NCBI GenBank assembly: GCA_028485475.2 | Contig: CP144143.1 | Span: 1,550,001 to 1,614,000, forward strand | Length of the DNA: 64,000 bases | Source of the DNA: Chitinophagaceae bacterium C216 | GTDB lineage: Bacteria; Bacteroidota; Bacteroidia; Chitinophagales; Chitinophagaceae | Direction of reading: 5' to 3' | Shown: piece after piece, positions 9,077-18,093 of the stretch | How the letters are laid out: every line of letters starts with the position of its first letter | How positions within the stretch are numbered: position 1 is the first letter of the stretch | The notes under the pieces: model-generated | Databases searched by the model: none | Told to the model about the DNA's origin: nothing | What the model saw: only the letters and a program-made list of their open reading frames with translations | Translations under genes and position numbers: made by a program

Positions 9077-9118
9077 AAAAAAAGAGCCTGCTTCAAACTT
9101 GTGAGACAGGCTCTTTTG
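9077..9118 (-). terminator. Terminator after glutamate dehydrogenase
   Basis: The inverted repeat AAAGAGCCTG / CAGGCTCTTT ends in a T run when read on the minus strand, just past the gdhA stop codon. Confidence 0.85.
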
Positions 9119-9139
9119 GTGTGATTAAATCTAAAATTA

Positions 9140-10561
9140 TTAAGGGAAAATGCCTAATTCGGAATAAGTAGTTGCAACTTTGTTGATAGCTACTACATAT
9201 GCTGCAGTGCGCATATCGGGAATGCGAGGGTCGGCTTTCCATTGTTCCATGATTTCTCGAGTAGCTGAAATCATGGTTTCTTCCAGACCACTGTACACCA
9301 GATCGATTTCATCGGCGCCATGTTTTATCAATGAGCGACTGCCATCTTCAACGCGTTTGCCGGTGAGTTTTTCCATTTCATCCAGTATCCGTGCATTCAT
9401 ATTTTCGGTAAACCTTTTTTCTAATCGTCCATAGCGCACGTGGCTCAGGTTCTTCAGCCATTCGAAATAGGAAACGGTGACACCTCCTGCGTTCAGATAA
9501 ATATCGGGAATGATCAGTACGTTTTTCTGTAGCAGAATTTCGTCGGCTTCGGGTGTGATAGGTCCGTTGGCCGCTTCTCCGATAATTTTTGCACGGATGC
9601 GTGGAGCGTTCTCGGCATTGATGACATTTTCTAAAGCCGCAGGAATGAGAATGTCACAATCCAACTCCAGTGCAGCTTTCTTGTTCTCCAGATTCTCGGC
9701 ACCGGGGAAGTTCAGGATGGAGCCCGTACTCTTGCGGTGATTCACAAGCTCGTTGATATCAATACCATCTGCTTTATAAATAGCTCCTTCATATTCTGCT
9801 ACGCCGATAATGAGGGCCCCTGCTTCGTGAAAGAATTTTGCGGTATGGTATCCTACGTTACCCAATCCTTGTATCACTACTCTTTTCCCTTCCACGCCGG
9901 GTGTAAGCCCCCGTTTGGCCATTTCGTCTTCCATAGAGCACACCTCCTTTATTCCGTAAAACACACCTAATCCTGTGGCTTCTCGACGTCCTCTCACACC
10001 ACCTTGGGATACCGGTTTACCTGTTACACATCCTGCAGCGTCAATGTCATGCGAATGCATAGCAGTATAAGTGTCAAGAATCCAGGCCATTTCACGCTCT
10101 CCGGTTCCGTAGTCAGGAGCAGGAACATCTACGGCTGGGCCGATAAAATTTTTCTTAATCAGTTCTGAGGTGTAACGGCGGGTAATTTTTTCCAGTTCGT
10201 AAGGAGTATATTTTTTAGGATCGATTTTAATACCTCCTTTAGCTCCTCCGAAGGGTACGTTTACAATGGCACATTTATAAGTCATCAAGGCAGCAAGAGC
10301 CATCACTTCGTCTTGGTTTACCGCTGTAGAAAAGCGAATACCACCTTTACAAGGGGTTTTGTGGTGGGAGTGTTGTACACGATAAGCTTCAATTACTTCT
10401 ATTGTGCCGTCTTCTTTTTTTAGTGGGAATCGCATACGGTATACCGCATTGCAGGCACTGATCTGTTCTAACAACCCCTTATCCCAGTGGGTAAATTGAG
10501 CTGCCTTGTTAAAACTCTTTTCCACAGCTGCAAAAAAGCTGTAATTATTAATGCTTGACAT
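9140..10561 (-). CDS. gdhA: Glutamate dehydrogenase (Glu/Leu/Phe/Val family)
   Basis: Interconverts glutamate and 2-oxoglutarate plus ammonia with NAD(P). The 473-residue protein has the substrate lysine in the [19 protein letters not shown] and [11 protein letters not shown] regions (about residues 75-110), the [15 protein letters not shown] segment, and a Rossmann dinucleotide-binding motif [17 protein letters not shown]. The length and the [14 protein letters not shown] motif fit the small hexameric enzymes. It is a single gene with its own terminator and is oriented with the ccm genes upstream of it, 80 bases away. Cofactor preference cannot be read safely. Confidence 0.93.
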   Translation of the reverse strand: MSSINNYSFFAAVEKSFNKAAQFTHWDKGLLEQISACNAVYRMRFPLKKEDGTIEVIEAYRVQHSHHKTPCKGGIRFSTAVNQDEVMALAALMTYKCAIVNVPFGGAKGGIKIDPKKYTPYELEKITRRYTSELIKKNFIGPAVDVPAPDYGTGEREMAWILDTYTAMHSHDIDAAGCVTGKPVSQGGVRGRREATGLGVFYGIKEVCSMEDEMAKRGLTPGVEGKRVVIQGLGNVGYHTAKFFHEAGALIIGVAEYEGAIYKADGIDINELVNHRKSTGSILNFPGAENLENKKAALELDCDILIPAALENVINAENAPRIRAKIIGEAANGPITPEADEILLQKNVLIIPDIYLNAGGVTVSYFEWLKNLSHVRYGRLEKRFTENMNARILDEMEKLTGKRVEDGSRSLIKHGADEIDLVYSGLEETMISATREIMEQWKADPRIPDMRTAAYVVAINKVATTYSELGIFP

Positions 10562-10641
10562 AGGATTTATATTTAAAGTATTCTAAGCAATCCGTTAGGT
10601 GTGTTTGATGCAATAGTAAGGTACGGTGAAGTAGAGGAAGG

Positions 10642-10839
10642 TTAGCTGCTTTCCTTTTCCAGTCTGTTCAGTTTGCGTTCAATTCTTATGAGGTATAAAA
10701 TAACCCCTAAAAGAATAATTAGTAAAACGGCAATAACCACATAAATTCTTCCACTGCTGTACATGAAACTTTGTTCGGTTTGCGTTTGTGCAAACACCCA
10801 TGAAGGAAGCAGCAATAAGAGGATGGATAATAGTTTCAT
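10642..10839 (-). CDS. ccmD: CcmD-like small membrane protein
   Basis: 65 residues with an N-terminal signal-like helix that ends near VFAQ, a second hydrophobic helix (VVIAVLLIILLGVILYLI, about residues 34-51) and a charged tail RIERKLNRLEKESS. Small proteins with one such helix and a basic tail sit next to ccmC in Bacteroidota and are annotated as CcmD family, where they would help the haem handling complex. It begins 10 bases after the ccmC stop, so co-expression is likely. The call rests mostly on size, topology and position. Confidence 0.65.
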   Translation of the reverse strand: MKLLSILLLLLPSWVFAQTQTEQSFMYSSGRIYVVIAVLLIILLGVILYLIRIERKLNRLEKESS

Positions 10840-10849
10840 TATTGAAAGT

Positions 10850-11542
10850 TTATTTAAGTAAATGTTTTTCTCTGATATAATGCAATCTTATCTTAAGTGT
10901 CGCAATCCATACACCTAATAAGGTCCATCCGATAAAAGCCGGATATTCAATCATGCGCAGCTCTGGACTGGCGTCTTTGAAGTTGAGGGCCGGATTACCT
11001 TCCTGTCCGGGATGCAGACTGGGTAGTAATCGGGGTACGATCATAATAGTTGGGAATAGCATTGCAAATGCAAATATGTTATATACTGCACTGATTTTAG
11101 CTTTCTGGTCTATATCCTGAATAGAGCTTCTTAAAATGAAATACGCAAAATATATCAGCAATGCTATAGCAGTACCTATTAATTTGGGCTCTCTCGCTAC
11201 GGCACTGAAAGAGTCGAACGCGGGATTATTGGGATCGGCCCAGGTGTAACTAGCCCATACAGCGCCGGTGGCGTAACCTAATATACCAAAAAGGATACCT
11301 ACTGAAGCGTATTGGCTGGCTGCAATATCATTCTTTAAATTGGAATTTCGCAAGTAGCGAATAGAGTGTACTAGTGAGCAGGTGAATAATACAAACATGG
11401 CTGCCCACATCCCTACATGGTAGAATAGATTGCGAATGGTTTCTCCTAAAACAGGCAGGTTAGGAATTTTTACCAGCATACCGCCAACAATGGCATATAC
11501 CAGCAAAATAACACATAGAATTTTCCACCATGCCTTTTTCAT
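10850..11542 (-). CDS. ccmC: Cytochrome c biogenesis protein CcmC/CcsA family
   Basis: Integral membrane haem-handling protein of cytochrome c maturation, 230 residues with about six membrane helices. Typical features are LFYHVGMWAAMFVLF near residue 40 (conserved His), GYATGAVWASYTW near 90, and IMIVPRLLPSLHPGQEGN (second conserved His) near 170. The tryptophan-rich WWD motif expected after the YTW segment is weak: the protein reads ADPNNPAFDSFSAVAREPKL there, longer and with no tryptophan. Upstream is ccmB (116 bases), downstream the CcmD-like gene. CcmA, CcmE and CcmF are not in the window. Confidence 0.85.
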   Translation of the reverse strand: MKKAWWKILCVILLVYAIVGGMLVKIPNLPVLGETIRNLFYHVGMWAAMFVLFTCSLVHSIRYLRNSNLKNDIAASQYASVGILFGILGYATGAVWASYTWADPNNPAFDSFSAVAREPKLIGTAIALLIYFAYFILRSSIQDIDQKAKISAVYNIFAFAMLFPTIMIVPRLLPSLHPGQEGNPALNFKDASPELRMIEYPAFIGWTLLGVWIATLKIRLHYIREKHLLK

Positions 11543-11658
11543 ATAATAAAAATTCAGTTTAGATTGATAAACGCAAAAGTAAGAGGAAAGTTCATATTAT
11601 GAATTGATTAATTGGATGATTAAAATTTTATGCTCCTTTTTAGCTTCTATGTTTGAAT

Positions 11659-12345
11659 TTAATCTTTCCAGAGAAAAGGAAACAGGATGACCGACAGCAG
11701 TCCCACCAGTAAATCCATGGCAATCAGTAAAAGGATATCATTCCAGTGAAAGGGTATATCGGCACGTAAAGTACTTTGCGAAAGTTTCATTAACAGCATA
11801 AGTTGGGGAATAATCAGGGGAAAGCCGAGTACAGCCATGATGGCTGCATTCTGTCTTGCTTTTGCGGCAATGGCCGCCAGAAAGGTGAAGACCATACTGA
11901 GGCTAAAACCACCCAATAGCGCAATACCAAAGAAAGCGCCTATTTTTTGAATGGGATTACCGATAAATGCAAAGAAAAGCCCTAAACTAATGGTAGTCAT
12001 GGCCAGCATGAGTACACTATTGAACAGGATTTTGGCCACCACGAAATGTACTGGAGACGAGACCGTGTAGAAATAGAGCATTCGGGCCTTGGTTTCCTGC
12101 ATAAAAGATTTGGCTACAGCATTAATGCAGATAAATAATTGTATTACCCAAAAAAGTCCATTCCATATTTCTTTTTCGGGCTCCTCCACTGCCATGAAAA
12201 GCACAAAAATAGTCGCCGCTATGTATAGAAGAATACCATAAAAGCTGTACTGCTGTCTTATTTCCAGCAACAAGTCTTTTCGAAATAAAGTGAAAACGGC
12301 TTTCAAAACGGGTTGAGTATGATTTTGCTGATTAATAATATTCAA
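11659..12345 (-). CDS. ccmB: Haem exporter membrane protein CcmB
   Basis: 228 residues with six predicted membrane helices and the N-terminal FTLFRKDLLLEIRQQYSF segment of the CcmB family. CcmB is the membrane part of the CcmAB ABC transporter that drives release of holo-CcmE in cytochrome c maturation. The gene starts 12 bases after the tdk stop and points the same way as ccmC. The ATPase CcmA is not encoded nearby, so it must be elsewhere. Confidence 0.85.
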   Translation of the reverse strand: MNIINQQNHTQPVLKAVFTLFRKDLLLEIRQQYSFYGILLYIAATIFVLFMAVEEPEKEIWNGLFWVIQLFICINAVAKSFMQETKARMLYFYTVSSPVHFVVAKILFNSVLMLAMTTISLGLFFAFIGNPIQKIGAFFGIALLGGFSLSMVFTFLAAIAAKARQNAAIMAVLGFPLIIPQLMLLMKLSQSTLRADIPFHWNDILLLIAMDLLVGLLSVILFPFLWKD

Positions 12346-12357
12346 AATTAGGAACTT

Positions 12358-12930
12358 TTAGTCCTCCTTCTCATAATAGCATTTGCGGCAACGGGGTTCA
12401 TATACATCCATGGCTCCCAACATCAACTGATCGTCATCGGGCAGTTTTCGGTACGAGTATTGTGCTATAGCGCCGCATTTCACACAAATAGCATGCAATT
12501 TGGTTATATAATCCGCTTTTGCCAACAAGAAAGGCATCTGACCAAAAGGTTTCCCGGCGTAATCCATGTCCAAGCCAGCCACAATGATTCTAAGTCCTTT
12601 GCAGGCGAGTTGGTCACAGACGTCGGGCAAACCATCGTCAAAAAATTGAGCTTCATCAATTCCAATCACATTGGCATCCTGTGCCATCAGCAATATTTCC
12701 TGAGAGCTAGTTACAGGAGTAGAACGGATGGTATTGGTATCATGCGAAACAATATCCGATTCATCGTAACGCGTATCGATAGCGGGTTTAAATATTTCCA
12801 CCTTCAGACCCGCAAACTGAACCCTCTTTAATCTCCGGATAAGTTCTTCTGTTTTTCCGCTAAACATGGAGCCACAGATCACTTCAATCCAGCCATTTCT
12901 TTTACCACTTAGATTCGGTTCAATAAACAT
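12358..12930 (-). CDS. tdk: Thymidine kinase
   Basis: Phosphorylates thymidine to dTMP for salvage. The 190-residue protein is of the bacterial type II family: P-loop [15 protein letters not shown] (about residues 21-35), Walker B-like [12 protein letters not shown] (catalytic Glu), the lasso segment, and a zinc site with paired cysteines CVKCG near 149 and CRKCY near the C terminus. It heads the tdk-ccmB-ccmC-ccmD run, which looks like a convenience operon and not a functional unit. Confidence 0.95.
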   Translation of the reverse strand: MFIEPNLSGKRNGWIEVICGSMFSGKTEELIRRLKRVQFAGLKVEIFKPAIDTRYDESDIVSHDTNTIRSTPVTSSQEILLMAQDANVIGIDEAQFFDDGLPDVCDQLACKGLRIIVAGLDMDYAGKPFGQMPFLLAKADYITKLHAICVKCGAIAQYSYRKLPDDDQLMLGAMDVYEPRCRKCYYEKED

Positions 12931-13184
12931 TGTTAATATTTGTTTATTTATTGATGTCGGAACAATAATTGTGTTTTCTGTTCGTATATAGTTTTAGCCC
13001 AAACGTACAAGAAATTTTTCATTCGCTGGATAGGATTGTATGAAATCCCGATAGCGTTTTCAGGTTCTTAAACCGGGGATGTGTGCTATTTTTAGTAATT
13101 GTATTAAATTTTTTGATAAATTTATATGCTGTATGGCATTGAGTTTGTAGCCACACTTCCCTTTAAATCCTTTATTTATTAACA

Positions 13185-13883
13185 ATGGGAATGGAAAAAA
13201 TCAAAAGCCTTGTTGAAAAGGTCAAGAGACAGACTGAAGAGGGGGCTCCCTTGGAGCAGTTATTGGCTACGGTTCAAATGTTACAAAAAGAAATCGTCGG
13301 TTGTCAGAAAGAGATTAGTGTGCTTGGGGCATCGCGCATCGCGGTGATGGGACCTGCTGTTCCTCAGGCAATTGATAGTGCCGAAGTTAGCATTGTTAAG
13401 GAGGAGAAGGAGTATTTTGAATTAAATGTGGATGCCGACGTCTTCAGTGAAGAAGAGCTACCTCCTGCAGGCATTCCCACTTACGAAGAAGTAGAGCAAC
13501 TGATGAAACATTCACAGCAGGGAGCTAAAGGAAGCGCGGTGATAAATATTGTTGCAGACCCTACGATGGAGGAGCTGCCTACACTTGCTAGACAGCCTAA
13601 ACCTCCCACCCGAGTAGCCAAGCAAGCACCACGCTCGGGAAAAAGTAGTATTAAAGATTTACGCAAAGCGATCAATGCTCAGGATCGGCTTCGTTATATA
13701 AAGGAACTTTTCCGGGGGGATGAAAGTACGTTTGATAGAAGTATTCAGACGATTAACAGGTTTAACACTTATAATGAAGCTGACTACTGGATTACCCGAG
13801 AGCTGAGGACTAAAAACGGCTGGCTGAGTTCCAATCCTACCGTCCAAGAATTTGAGCAACTGGTTAGGAGAAGGTTCTCCTAA
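13185..13883 (+). CDS. Conserved-looking hypothetical protein
   Basis: 232 residues, not recognised with certainty. Residues 1-45 are a charged, probably coiled helix (EKIKSLVEKVKRQTEE); the middle is acidic and proline-rich, likely disordered; the C-terminal part from about residue 150 is a basic helical domain beginning SSIKDLRKAINAQDRL and including ELFRGDESTFDRSIQTIN. Similar C-terminal helical segments occur at the ends of Bacteroidota proteins of unknown function (from memory, not checked). The gene is convergent with the Kdo transferase gene and overlaps its 3' end by 20 bases. No signal peptide. Confidence 0.65.
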   Translation: MGMEKIKSLVEKVKRQTEEGAPLEQLLATVQMLQKEIVGCQKEISVLGASRIAVMGPAVPQAIDSAEVSIVKEEKEYFELNVDADVFSEEELPPAGIPTYEEVEQLMKHSQQGAKGSAVINIVADPTMEELPTLARQPKPPTRVAKQAPRSGKSSIKDLRKAINAQDRLRYIKELFRGDESTFDRSIQTINRFNTYNEADYWITRELRTKNGWLSSNPTVQEFEQLVRRRFS

Positions 13884-15111
13884 CCCATGTAATAATCTTT
13901 TCTGTGGCGCCGGTATTGTTTTTCACAAATTGATCGGCTGCGGTACCGACTGATTGTAATTTTTGCTCATTTCCCAATAAAGATTGTACCACTTTAATCA
14001 GTTCGTTGTCATTTTGATAACTAAATCCACCACCGCAGTTGATTAACCCCACGGCTTCTGCAAATTTTTGATAATTGGGCCCGAATACTACTGGTTTGCC
14101 ATATACAGCAGCTTCTAATGTATTATGTATGCCAGATTTATTAAAGCCACCACCAATGTAGCTTATTGTACTGTAATGATAAAGCTTTGAGAGCATGCCA
14201 ATATTATCGATTATCAGTACGGAGCCATTTAGTTGGGGATTTTGCTTGAGCTGCGAGTAGAACACGCAGCCGGGGAAGGTATTGTTTACAAATTGTAAAT
14301 GGGTTTCGGTGATTTCATGAGGCGCTATTATCAGCAACATCTCATCCTCAAGCTGATCCATAAGTTTTTTCAGCTGTATTTCATCCTCAGGCCAGGTGCT
14401 GCCGGCTACAATTACTTTTCTGTCTTTAATAAAATCTGCAATAGCCGGAATCGGTTCGAAGCTACCTGCAATCTCATATACACGGTCAAATCGAGTATCG
14501 CCTGCAAGCGTAATTTTTTCAGAAGAAACGAATTGTTTGACGCGTTCAACGCTATCGTATGTTTGCACAAACAGGTGACTAAACAGTTGTAGCATCTTTC
14601 GGTGCAAGGCTCCATACCATTTAAAGAATATGGCATTCTCTCTGAAAATGGCAGATATGAGTATCGCAGGAGTGTATGTGTTATGGAGTTCGTTTAGATA
14701 ATGATACCAGTATTCGTATTTAACAAATACGGCCAACTTTGGCTGTACTAACTGTACAAATGTGCGAGCATTGGATTTTGTATCGGCAGGCAGATAAAAT
14801 ACCCAGTCGGCCTGATTATAATTTTTTCTGATTTCGTAACCAGAGGGAGAGAAGAAAGTCAGCAAGATTTTATAATCCGGAAACTCTCGTTTGAATCTTT
14901 CAATAAGAGGACGGCCCTGCTCAAACTCCCCCAAAGAAGCGCAGTGCACCCATAAAATGGGGTGTGTATTACCGGATAAAGCGTTACTCAATTTGGTAAA
15001 AATATCTTTTCTACCATTTACCCATAGGCGGGCTTTTTCATTGAACAGCGCTGCTATGCGAATGGCTGTCTGATACAGAAAGATGAATGTATTATAAATT
15101 GCAATCTCCAC
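13864..15111 (-). CDS. waaA: 3-deoxy-D-manno-octulosonic acid transferase
   Basis: Transfers Kdo from CMP-Kdo to lipid A precursors at the inner membrane. It belongs to the GT30 family: N-terminal membrane helix, the IGGGFNKSGIHNTLEAAVYG donor-binding segment near residue 320, WVHCASLGEFEQGRPLI near 55 and AGSTWPEDE near 240. The frame is open to a TTG at 15141, but no ATG is present; GTG at 15111, giving VEIAIYNTFIFLYQ, matches the usual start of the family better, so 15111 is chosen with some doubt. It is divergent from the aminotransferase gene, with only a short shared promoter region. Confidence 0.88.
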   Translation of the reverse strand: MEIAIYNTFIFLYQTAIRIAALFNEKARLWVNGRKDIFTKLSNALSGNTHPILWVHCASLGEFEQGRPLIERFKREFPDYKILLTFFSPSGYEIRKNYNQADWVFYLPADTKSNARTFVQLVQPKLAVFVKYEYWYHYLNELHNTYTPAILISAIFRENAIFFKWYGALHRKMLQLFSHLFVQTYDSVERVKQFVSSEKITLAGDTRFDRVYEIAGSFEPIPAIADFIKDRKVIVAGSTWPEDEIQLKKLMDQLEDEMLLIIAPHEITETHLQFVNNTFPGCVFYSQLKQNPQLNGSVLIIDNIGMLSKLYHYSTISYIGGGFNKSGIHNTLEAAVYGKPVVFGPNYQKFAEAVGLINCGGGFSYQNDNELIKVVQSLLGNEQKLQSVGTAADQFVKNNTGATEKIITWVRRTFS

Positions 15112-15157
15112 ATACTTGTCTTTCGGCAAAAGTAAAAGCAATCAATATAAATTGCCG

Positions 15158-15165
15158 TATTTTTG
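15158..15165 (+). promoter_or_regulatory. -7 box upstream of DegT aminotransferase
   Basis: TATTTTTG matches TAnnTTTG and lies 26 bases before the ATG at 15192. No clear -33 TTG at the right distance was seen, so the call is tentative. Confidence 0.4.
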
Positions 15166-15191
15166 TTCACTTTAAAACTAAAATATATTTG

Positions 15192-16322
15192 ATGCGTCCT
15201 ATACAAATGGTTGATACACGCAACCAGTATCTTAAGATTAAGAATGAGGTTGATAAAGCGGTGTTGGAAGTGATGGACAGTGCTGCTTATATCAACGGTC
15301 CTGCGGTTAAAGAATTTGCCAGTAATCTGGCGGCTTATTTACAGGTAAAGCATGTGATTCCCTGTGCCAATGGTACTGATGCACTGCAGATTGCTTTAAT
15401 GGCATTAGACTTAAAACCCGGGGATGAGGTAATCACGCCGTCCTTTACCTATATTGCTACAACTGAGGTAGTGGCTTTGTTGGGACTGAAACCGGTGTTC
15501 GTGGAAGTTGATAAGGATACCTTTTGCATGGATATTGCCGATCTGGAAAAAAAGATCACCCCCAATACAAAAGTAATCGTACCAGTGCATCTGTATGGTC
15601 AAGCGGCAAATATGGAAGCTATTATGCAGATAGCCGAAAAATATCAACTGTATGTAGTAGAGGATAACGCCCAAGCTATCGGTTGTACCGTAACTTTTAC
15701 CAATGGCGAAAAGAAAAAAACCGGCACTATTGGGCATATTGGCTGTACATCATTTTATCCCAGTAAAAATCTCGGCGCTTTTGGCGATGGGGGTGCAATA
15801 TGTACCAACGACGATGACCTAGCTGAGAAAATGCAAATGATTGCGAATCACGGGCAAAGCCGCAGATATTATCATGATGTAGTAGGCTGTAACAGTAGAC
15901 TGGACAGTATACAGGCTGCTATACTAAATGTGAAGTTGAAGCACCTAGATGTTTATAATGCAGCAAGGCAAAAGGTAGCTGCGTATTATGATCAAGCATT
16001 TAGTGGTAATAAAAAAATTATTACGCCGATTACGGCTGCTTTTACAAATCATGTTTATCATCAGTATACCTTAAAACTGAATAATGTAGACAGGGATGGA
16101 TTAGTAGCCTTTCTCGCAGATAAGAAAATCCCTGCTATGATTTATTATCCTGTACCTGGGCATAGACAAAAAATGTTTGCGCATTTTAAAACCGAGCAAC
16201 AGGATATGCCGGTTACAGACTGGCTTACAGAGCGTGTGATTTCTCTTCCCATTCATACCGAAATGGATGAGGAGCAGCTTCAATATATTACACACTCTGT
16301 GTTGGAGTTCGTAAATCAGTAA
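15192..16322 (+). CDS. DegT/DnrJ/EryC1/StrS sugar aminotransferase (WbpE-like)
   Basis: PLP-dependent aminotransferase acting on a nucleotide-linked keto-sugar for envelope polysaccharide. The ATG at 15192 (MRPIQMVDTRNQY) is chosen over the frame opening at 15087, as it matches the family start. Of 376 residues, the key motifs are CANGTDALQIALMAL (PLP phosphate), VEDNAQAIG and SFYPSKNLGAFGDGG, whose lysine binds PLP. The sequence resembles WbpE, which aminates UDP-3-keto-GlcNAcA. That fits the UDP-sugar dehydrogenase relic directly downstream, since a dehydrogenase of that type makes the precursor; without it the substrate is open. Confidence 0.85.
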   Translation: MRPIQMVDTRNQYLKIKNEVDKAVLEVMDSAAYINGPAVKEFASNLAAYLQVKHVIPCANGTDALQIALMALDLKPGDEVITPSFTYIATTEVVALLGLKPVFVEVDKDTFCMDIADLEKKITPNTKVIVPVHLYGQAANMEAIMQIAEKYQLYVVEDNAQAIGCTVTFTNGEKKKTGTIGHIGCTSFYPSKNLGAFGDGGAICTNDDDLAEKMQMIANHGQSRRYYHDVVGCNSRLDSIQAAILNVKLKHLDVYNAARQKVAAYYDQAFSGNKKIITPITAAFTNHVYHQYTLKLNNVDRDGLVAFLADKKIPAMIYYPVPGHRQKMFAHFKTEQQDMPVTDWLTERVISLPIHTEMDEEQLQYITHSVLEFVNQ

Positions 16323-16338
16323 TGCCACTTGTGTAGCA

Positions 16339-16540
16339 ATGTATAAAGACCTATTAGAAAAGCAGACAAAATTGGCAGTTATAGGGTTGGGCTATGTGGG
16401 GAAGTCCATAGCGCTGTAGTTCGTGGATTGAAGTTGATTAATGGTCTTTGATACTGAATAATGAAATTTTTTGAAGCACCAGCTGGCGATAGATGGTTAT
16501 TGCCGACCTAAAGGGTATCTATAGAAATAAAATTATTAAC
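16339..16540 (+). pseudogene. Relic of UDP-sugar dehydrogenase (WbpA/TviB type)
   Basis: The ATG at 16339 opens a 26-codon frame, beginning MYKDLLEKQTKLAVIGLGY, which is the N-terminal Rossmann start of UDP-N-acetyl-hexosamine 6-dehydrogenases (VIGLGYVG). It ends at a TAG at 16417-16419. The same frame continues, with several stops, through a VFDTE stretch like the GFDxN strand of these enzymes, then loses similarity. The normal gene is some 1.3 kb, so almost all of it is deleted before rfbC at 16563. Only the first 27 codons are securely homologous; the right-hand boundary is approximate. Confidence 0.75.
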
Positions 16541-16562
16541 AGAAGTTACTTTAGCTTGTAGT

Positions 16563-17114
16563 ATGGCTTTTACGGAAACAGGTATAGAAGGGTTGTTGAT
16601 ATTTGAACCCAGAGTTTTTGAAGACTATCGGGGATATTTTTTTGAATCCTACAACCAATCGGCATTTGAAGCGGCTGGCCTGCATTACAATTTTGTACAA
16701 GACAATCAGTCTTTTTCAAAATATGGGGTAGTGCGGGGGTTGCACTATCAGTTGAATCCGTATGCACAAGCTAAACTGGTCAGGGTATTGCAAGGCCGGA
16801 TTTTGGATGTCGCTGTAGATATGCGAAAAAGTTCTCCTACCTATGGTAAACATTTTGCTATTGAGCTCTCTGATGAAAATAAGAAGCAATTGTTGATACC
16901 TAAAGGTTTTGCCCATGGTTTTTCCGTATTGAGTGAAACTGCTCTTGTAATGTATAAATGCGATGCTTTCTACAATAAAGAGAGTGAGGCCGGTATTATT
17001 TATAATGATGTAGATTTAGCTATTGATTGGCGGTTACCCGGAGGCGCGGCTATCGTATCAGAAAAAGATTTGGAGCTGCCTTCCTTTAAAGAGTGCATCA
17101 ATAACTTCGAATAA
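16563..17114 (+). CDS. rfbC: dTDP-4-dehydrorhamnose 3,5-epimerase
   Basis: Third enzyme of dTDP-L-rhamnose synthesis. The 183-residue cupin has the RmlC signature: FFESYNQSAFEAAGL, FVQDNQSFSKYGVVRGLHYQ (catalytic His in RGLHYQ, about residue 61), VRVLQGRILDVAVDMR (catalytic Asp region) and IPKGFAHGFSVLSE. It starts with ATG at 16563 and is followed by rfbD after 3 bases, so the two are co-translated. The first two pathway genes (rfbA, rfbB) are not in the window. Confidence 0.95.
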   Translation: MAFTETGIEGLLIFEPRVFEDYRGYFFESYNQSAFEAAGLHYNFVQDNQSFSKYGVVRGLHYQLNPYAQAKLVRVLQGRILDVAVDMRKSSPTYGKHFAIELSDENKKQLLIPKGFAHGFSVLSETALVMYKCDAFYNKESEAGIIYNDVDLAIDWRLPGGAAIVSEKDLELPSFKECINNFE

Positions 17115-17117
17115 GGA

Positions 17118-17984
17118 ATGGATGAAAGAAAAAAAATACTGGTTACAGGTGCCAGAGGTCAATTGGGATCGGAAATAAAGACTATTGCAGACAAGTACCC
17201 TGCGTTTGAATTTTTATTTACCGATCGTGAAACCCTTTCCGTAACGGATGAAGCAGCCATTCTATCTTATTTTCAGCAGCATCAGCCGCAATATTGCATT
17301 AACTGTGCTGCCTATACGGCGGTAGATAAAGCTGAAGATCCTGCAGAGCGTAGTCTTGTAGAAGCTTTAAATAGCGAAGCGCCCGGCTATCTTGCAAAAG
17401 CTTGTACTGCTTATGGAGCTAAACTGATTCATATTTCTACAGATTATGTGTTTGACGGAAATGGAACTGTTCCTTATAAAGAAGAGGATCCTACCGGCCC
17501 TGTCAGTGTGTATGGTATTACTAAGCTGGAAGGAGAGAAAAAGGCGTTGCAGTATACAAATGCCATCATTATCCGTACGGCGTGGGTGTATTCCACATAT
17601 GGGAAAAACTTTGTGAAGACTATGATACGGTTAATGCAGGAGCGTCCGCATATTAATGTAGTATGTGATCAGTATGGTACACCTACTTACGCCGCAGATT
17701 TAGCCGAAGCTATTATGCAAATTATTGTTTCAAAAAAATGGCGTTCGGGTATTTATCATTACTCTAATGAAGGGAAAATTAGTTGGTACGACTTTGCTGT
17801 GGCTATTAAAGATCTCATACATGCCGATACGGAGATAAAAGCTATTCCCACTGTAGCCTATCCTACACCGGCAAAAAGACCGGCATGGAGTGTATTGGAT
17901 AAGACGAAAATTAAAGAAACATATAATGTCCCTATACCAAATTGGAGCAACAGTTTACAAGCTTGTATTCAGAAATTGCAATAA
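17118..17984 (+). CDS. rfbD: dTDP-4-dehydrorhamnose reductase
   Basis: Last step to dTDP-L-rhamnose. A short-chain-like Rossmann protein of 288 residues with the NAD(P) motif VTGARGQLGSEI (about residues 8-19), the CINCAAYTAVDKAEDP segment, the catalytic Thr-Tyr-Lys region at HISTDYVFDG and VSVYGITKLEGE, and IIRTAWVYSTYGKNF. Three bases follow rfbC. A 109-base gap leads to the DsbD-like gene. Confidence 0.95.
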   Translation: MDERKKILVTGARGQLGSEIKTIADKYPAFEFLFTDRETLSVTDEAAILSYFQQHQPQYCINCAAYTAVDKAEDPAERSLVEALNSEAPGYLAKACTAYGAKLIHISTDYVFDGNGTVPYKEEDPTGPVSVYGITKLEGEKKALQYTNAIIIRTAWVYSTYGKNFVKTMIRLMQERPHINVVCDQYGTPTYAADLAEAIMQIIVSKKWRSGIYHYSNEGKISWYDFAVAIKDLIHADTEIKAIPTVAYPTPAKRPAWSVLDKTKIKETYNVPIPNWSNSLQACIQKLQ

Positions 17985-18093
17985 GAACAATTTGAATAGC
18001 TTATTGTTGTTATCTTAAGTGCCTAAAAGCTTTGTATTACTGAAAAGTACGGGGAAGGTGTTTAAATATTGTATTAGAATAAATTACAAATAC

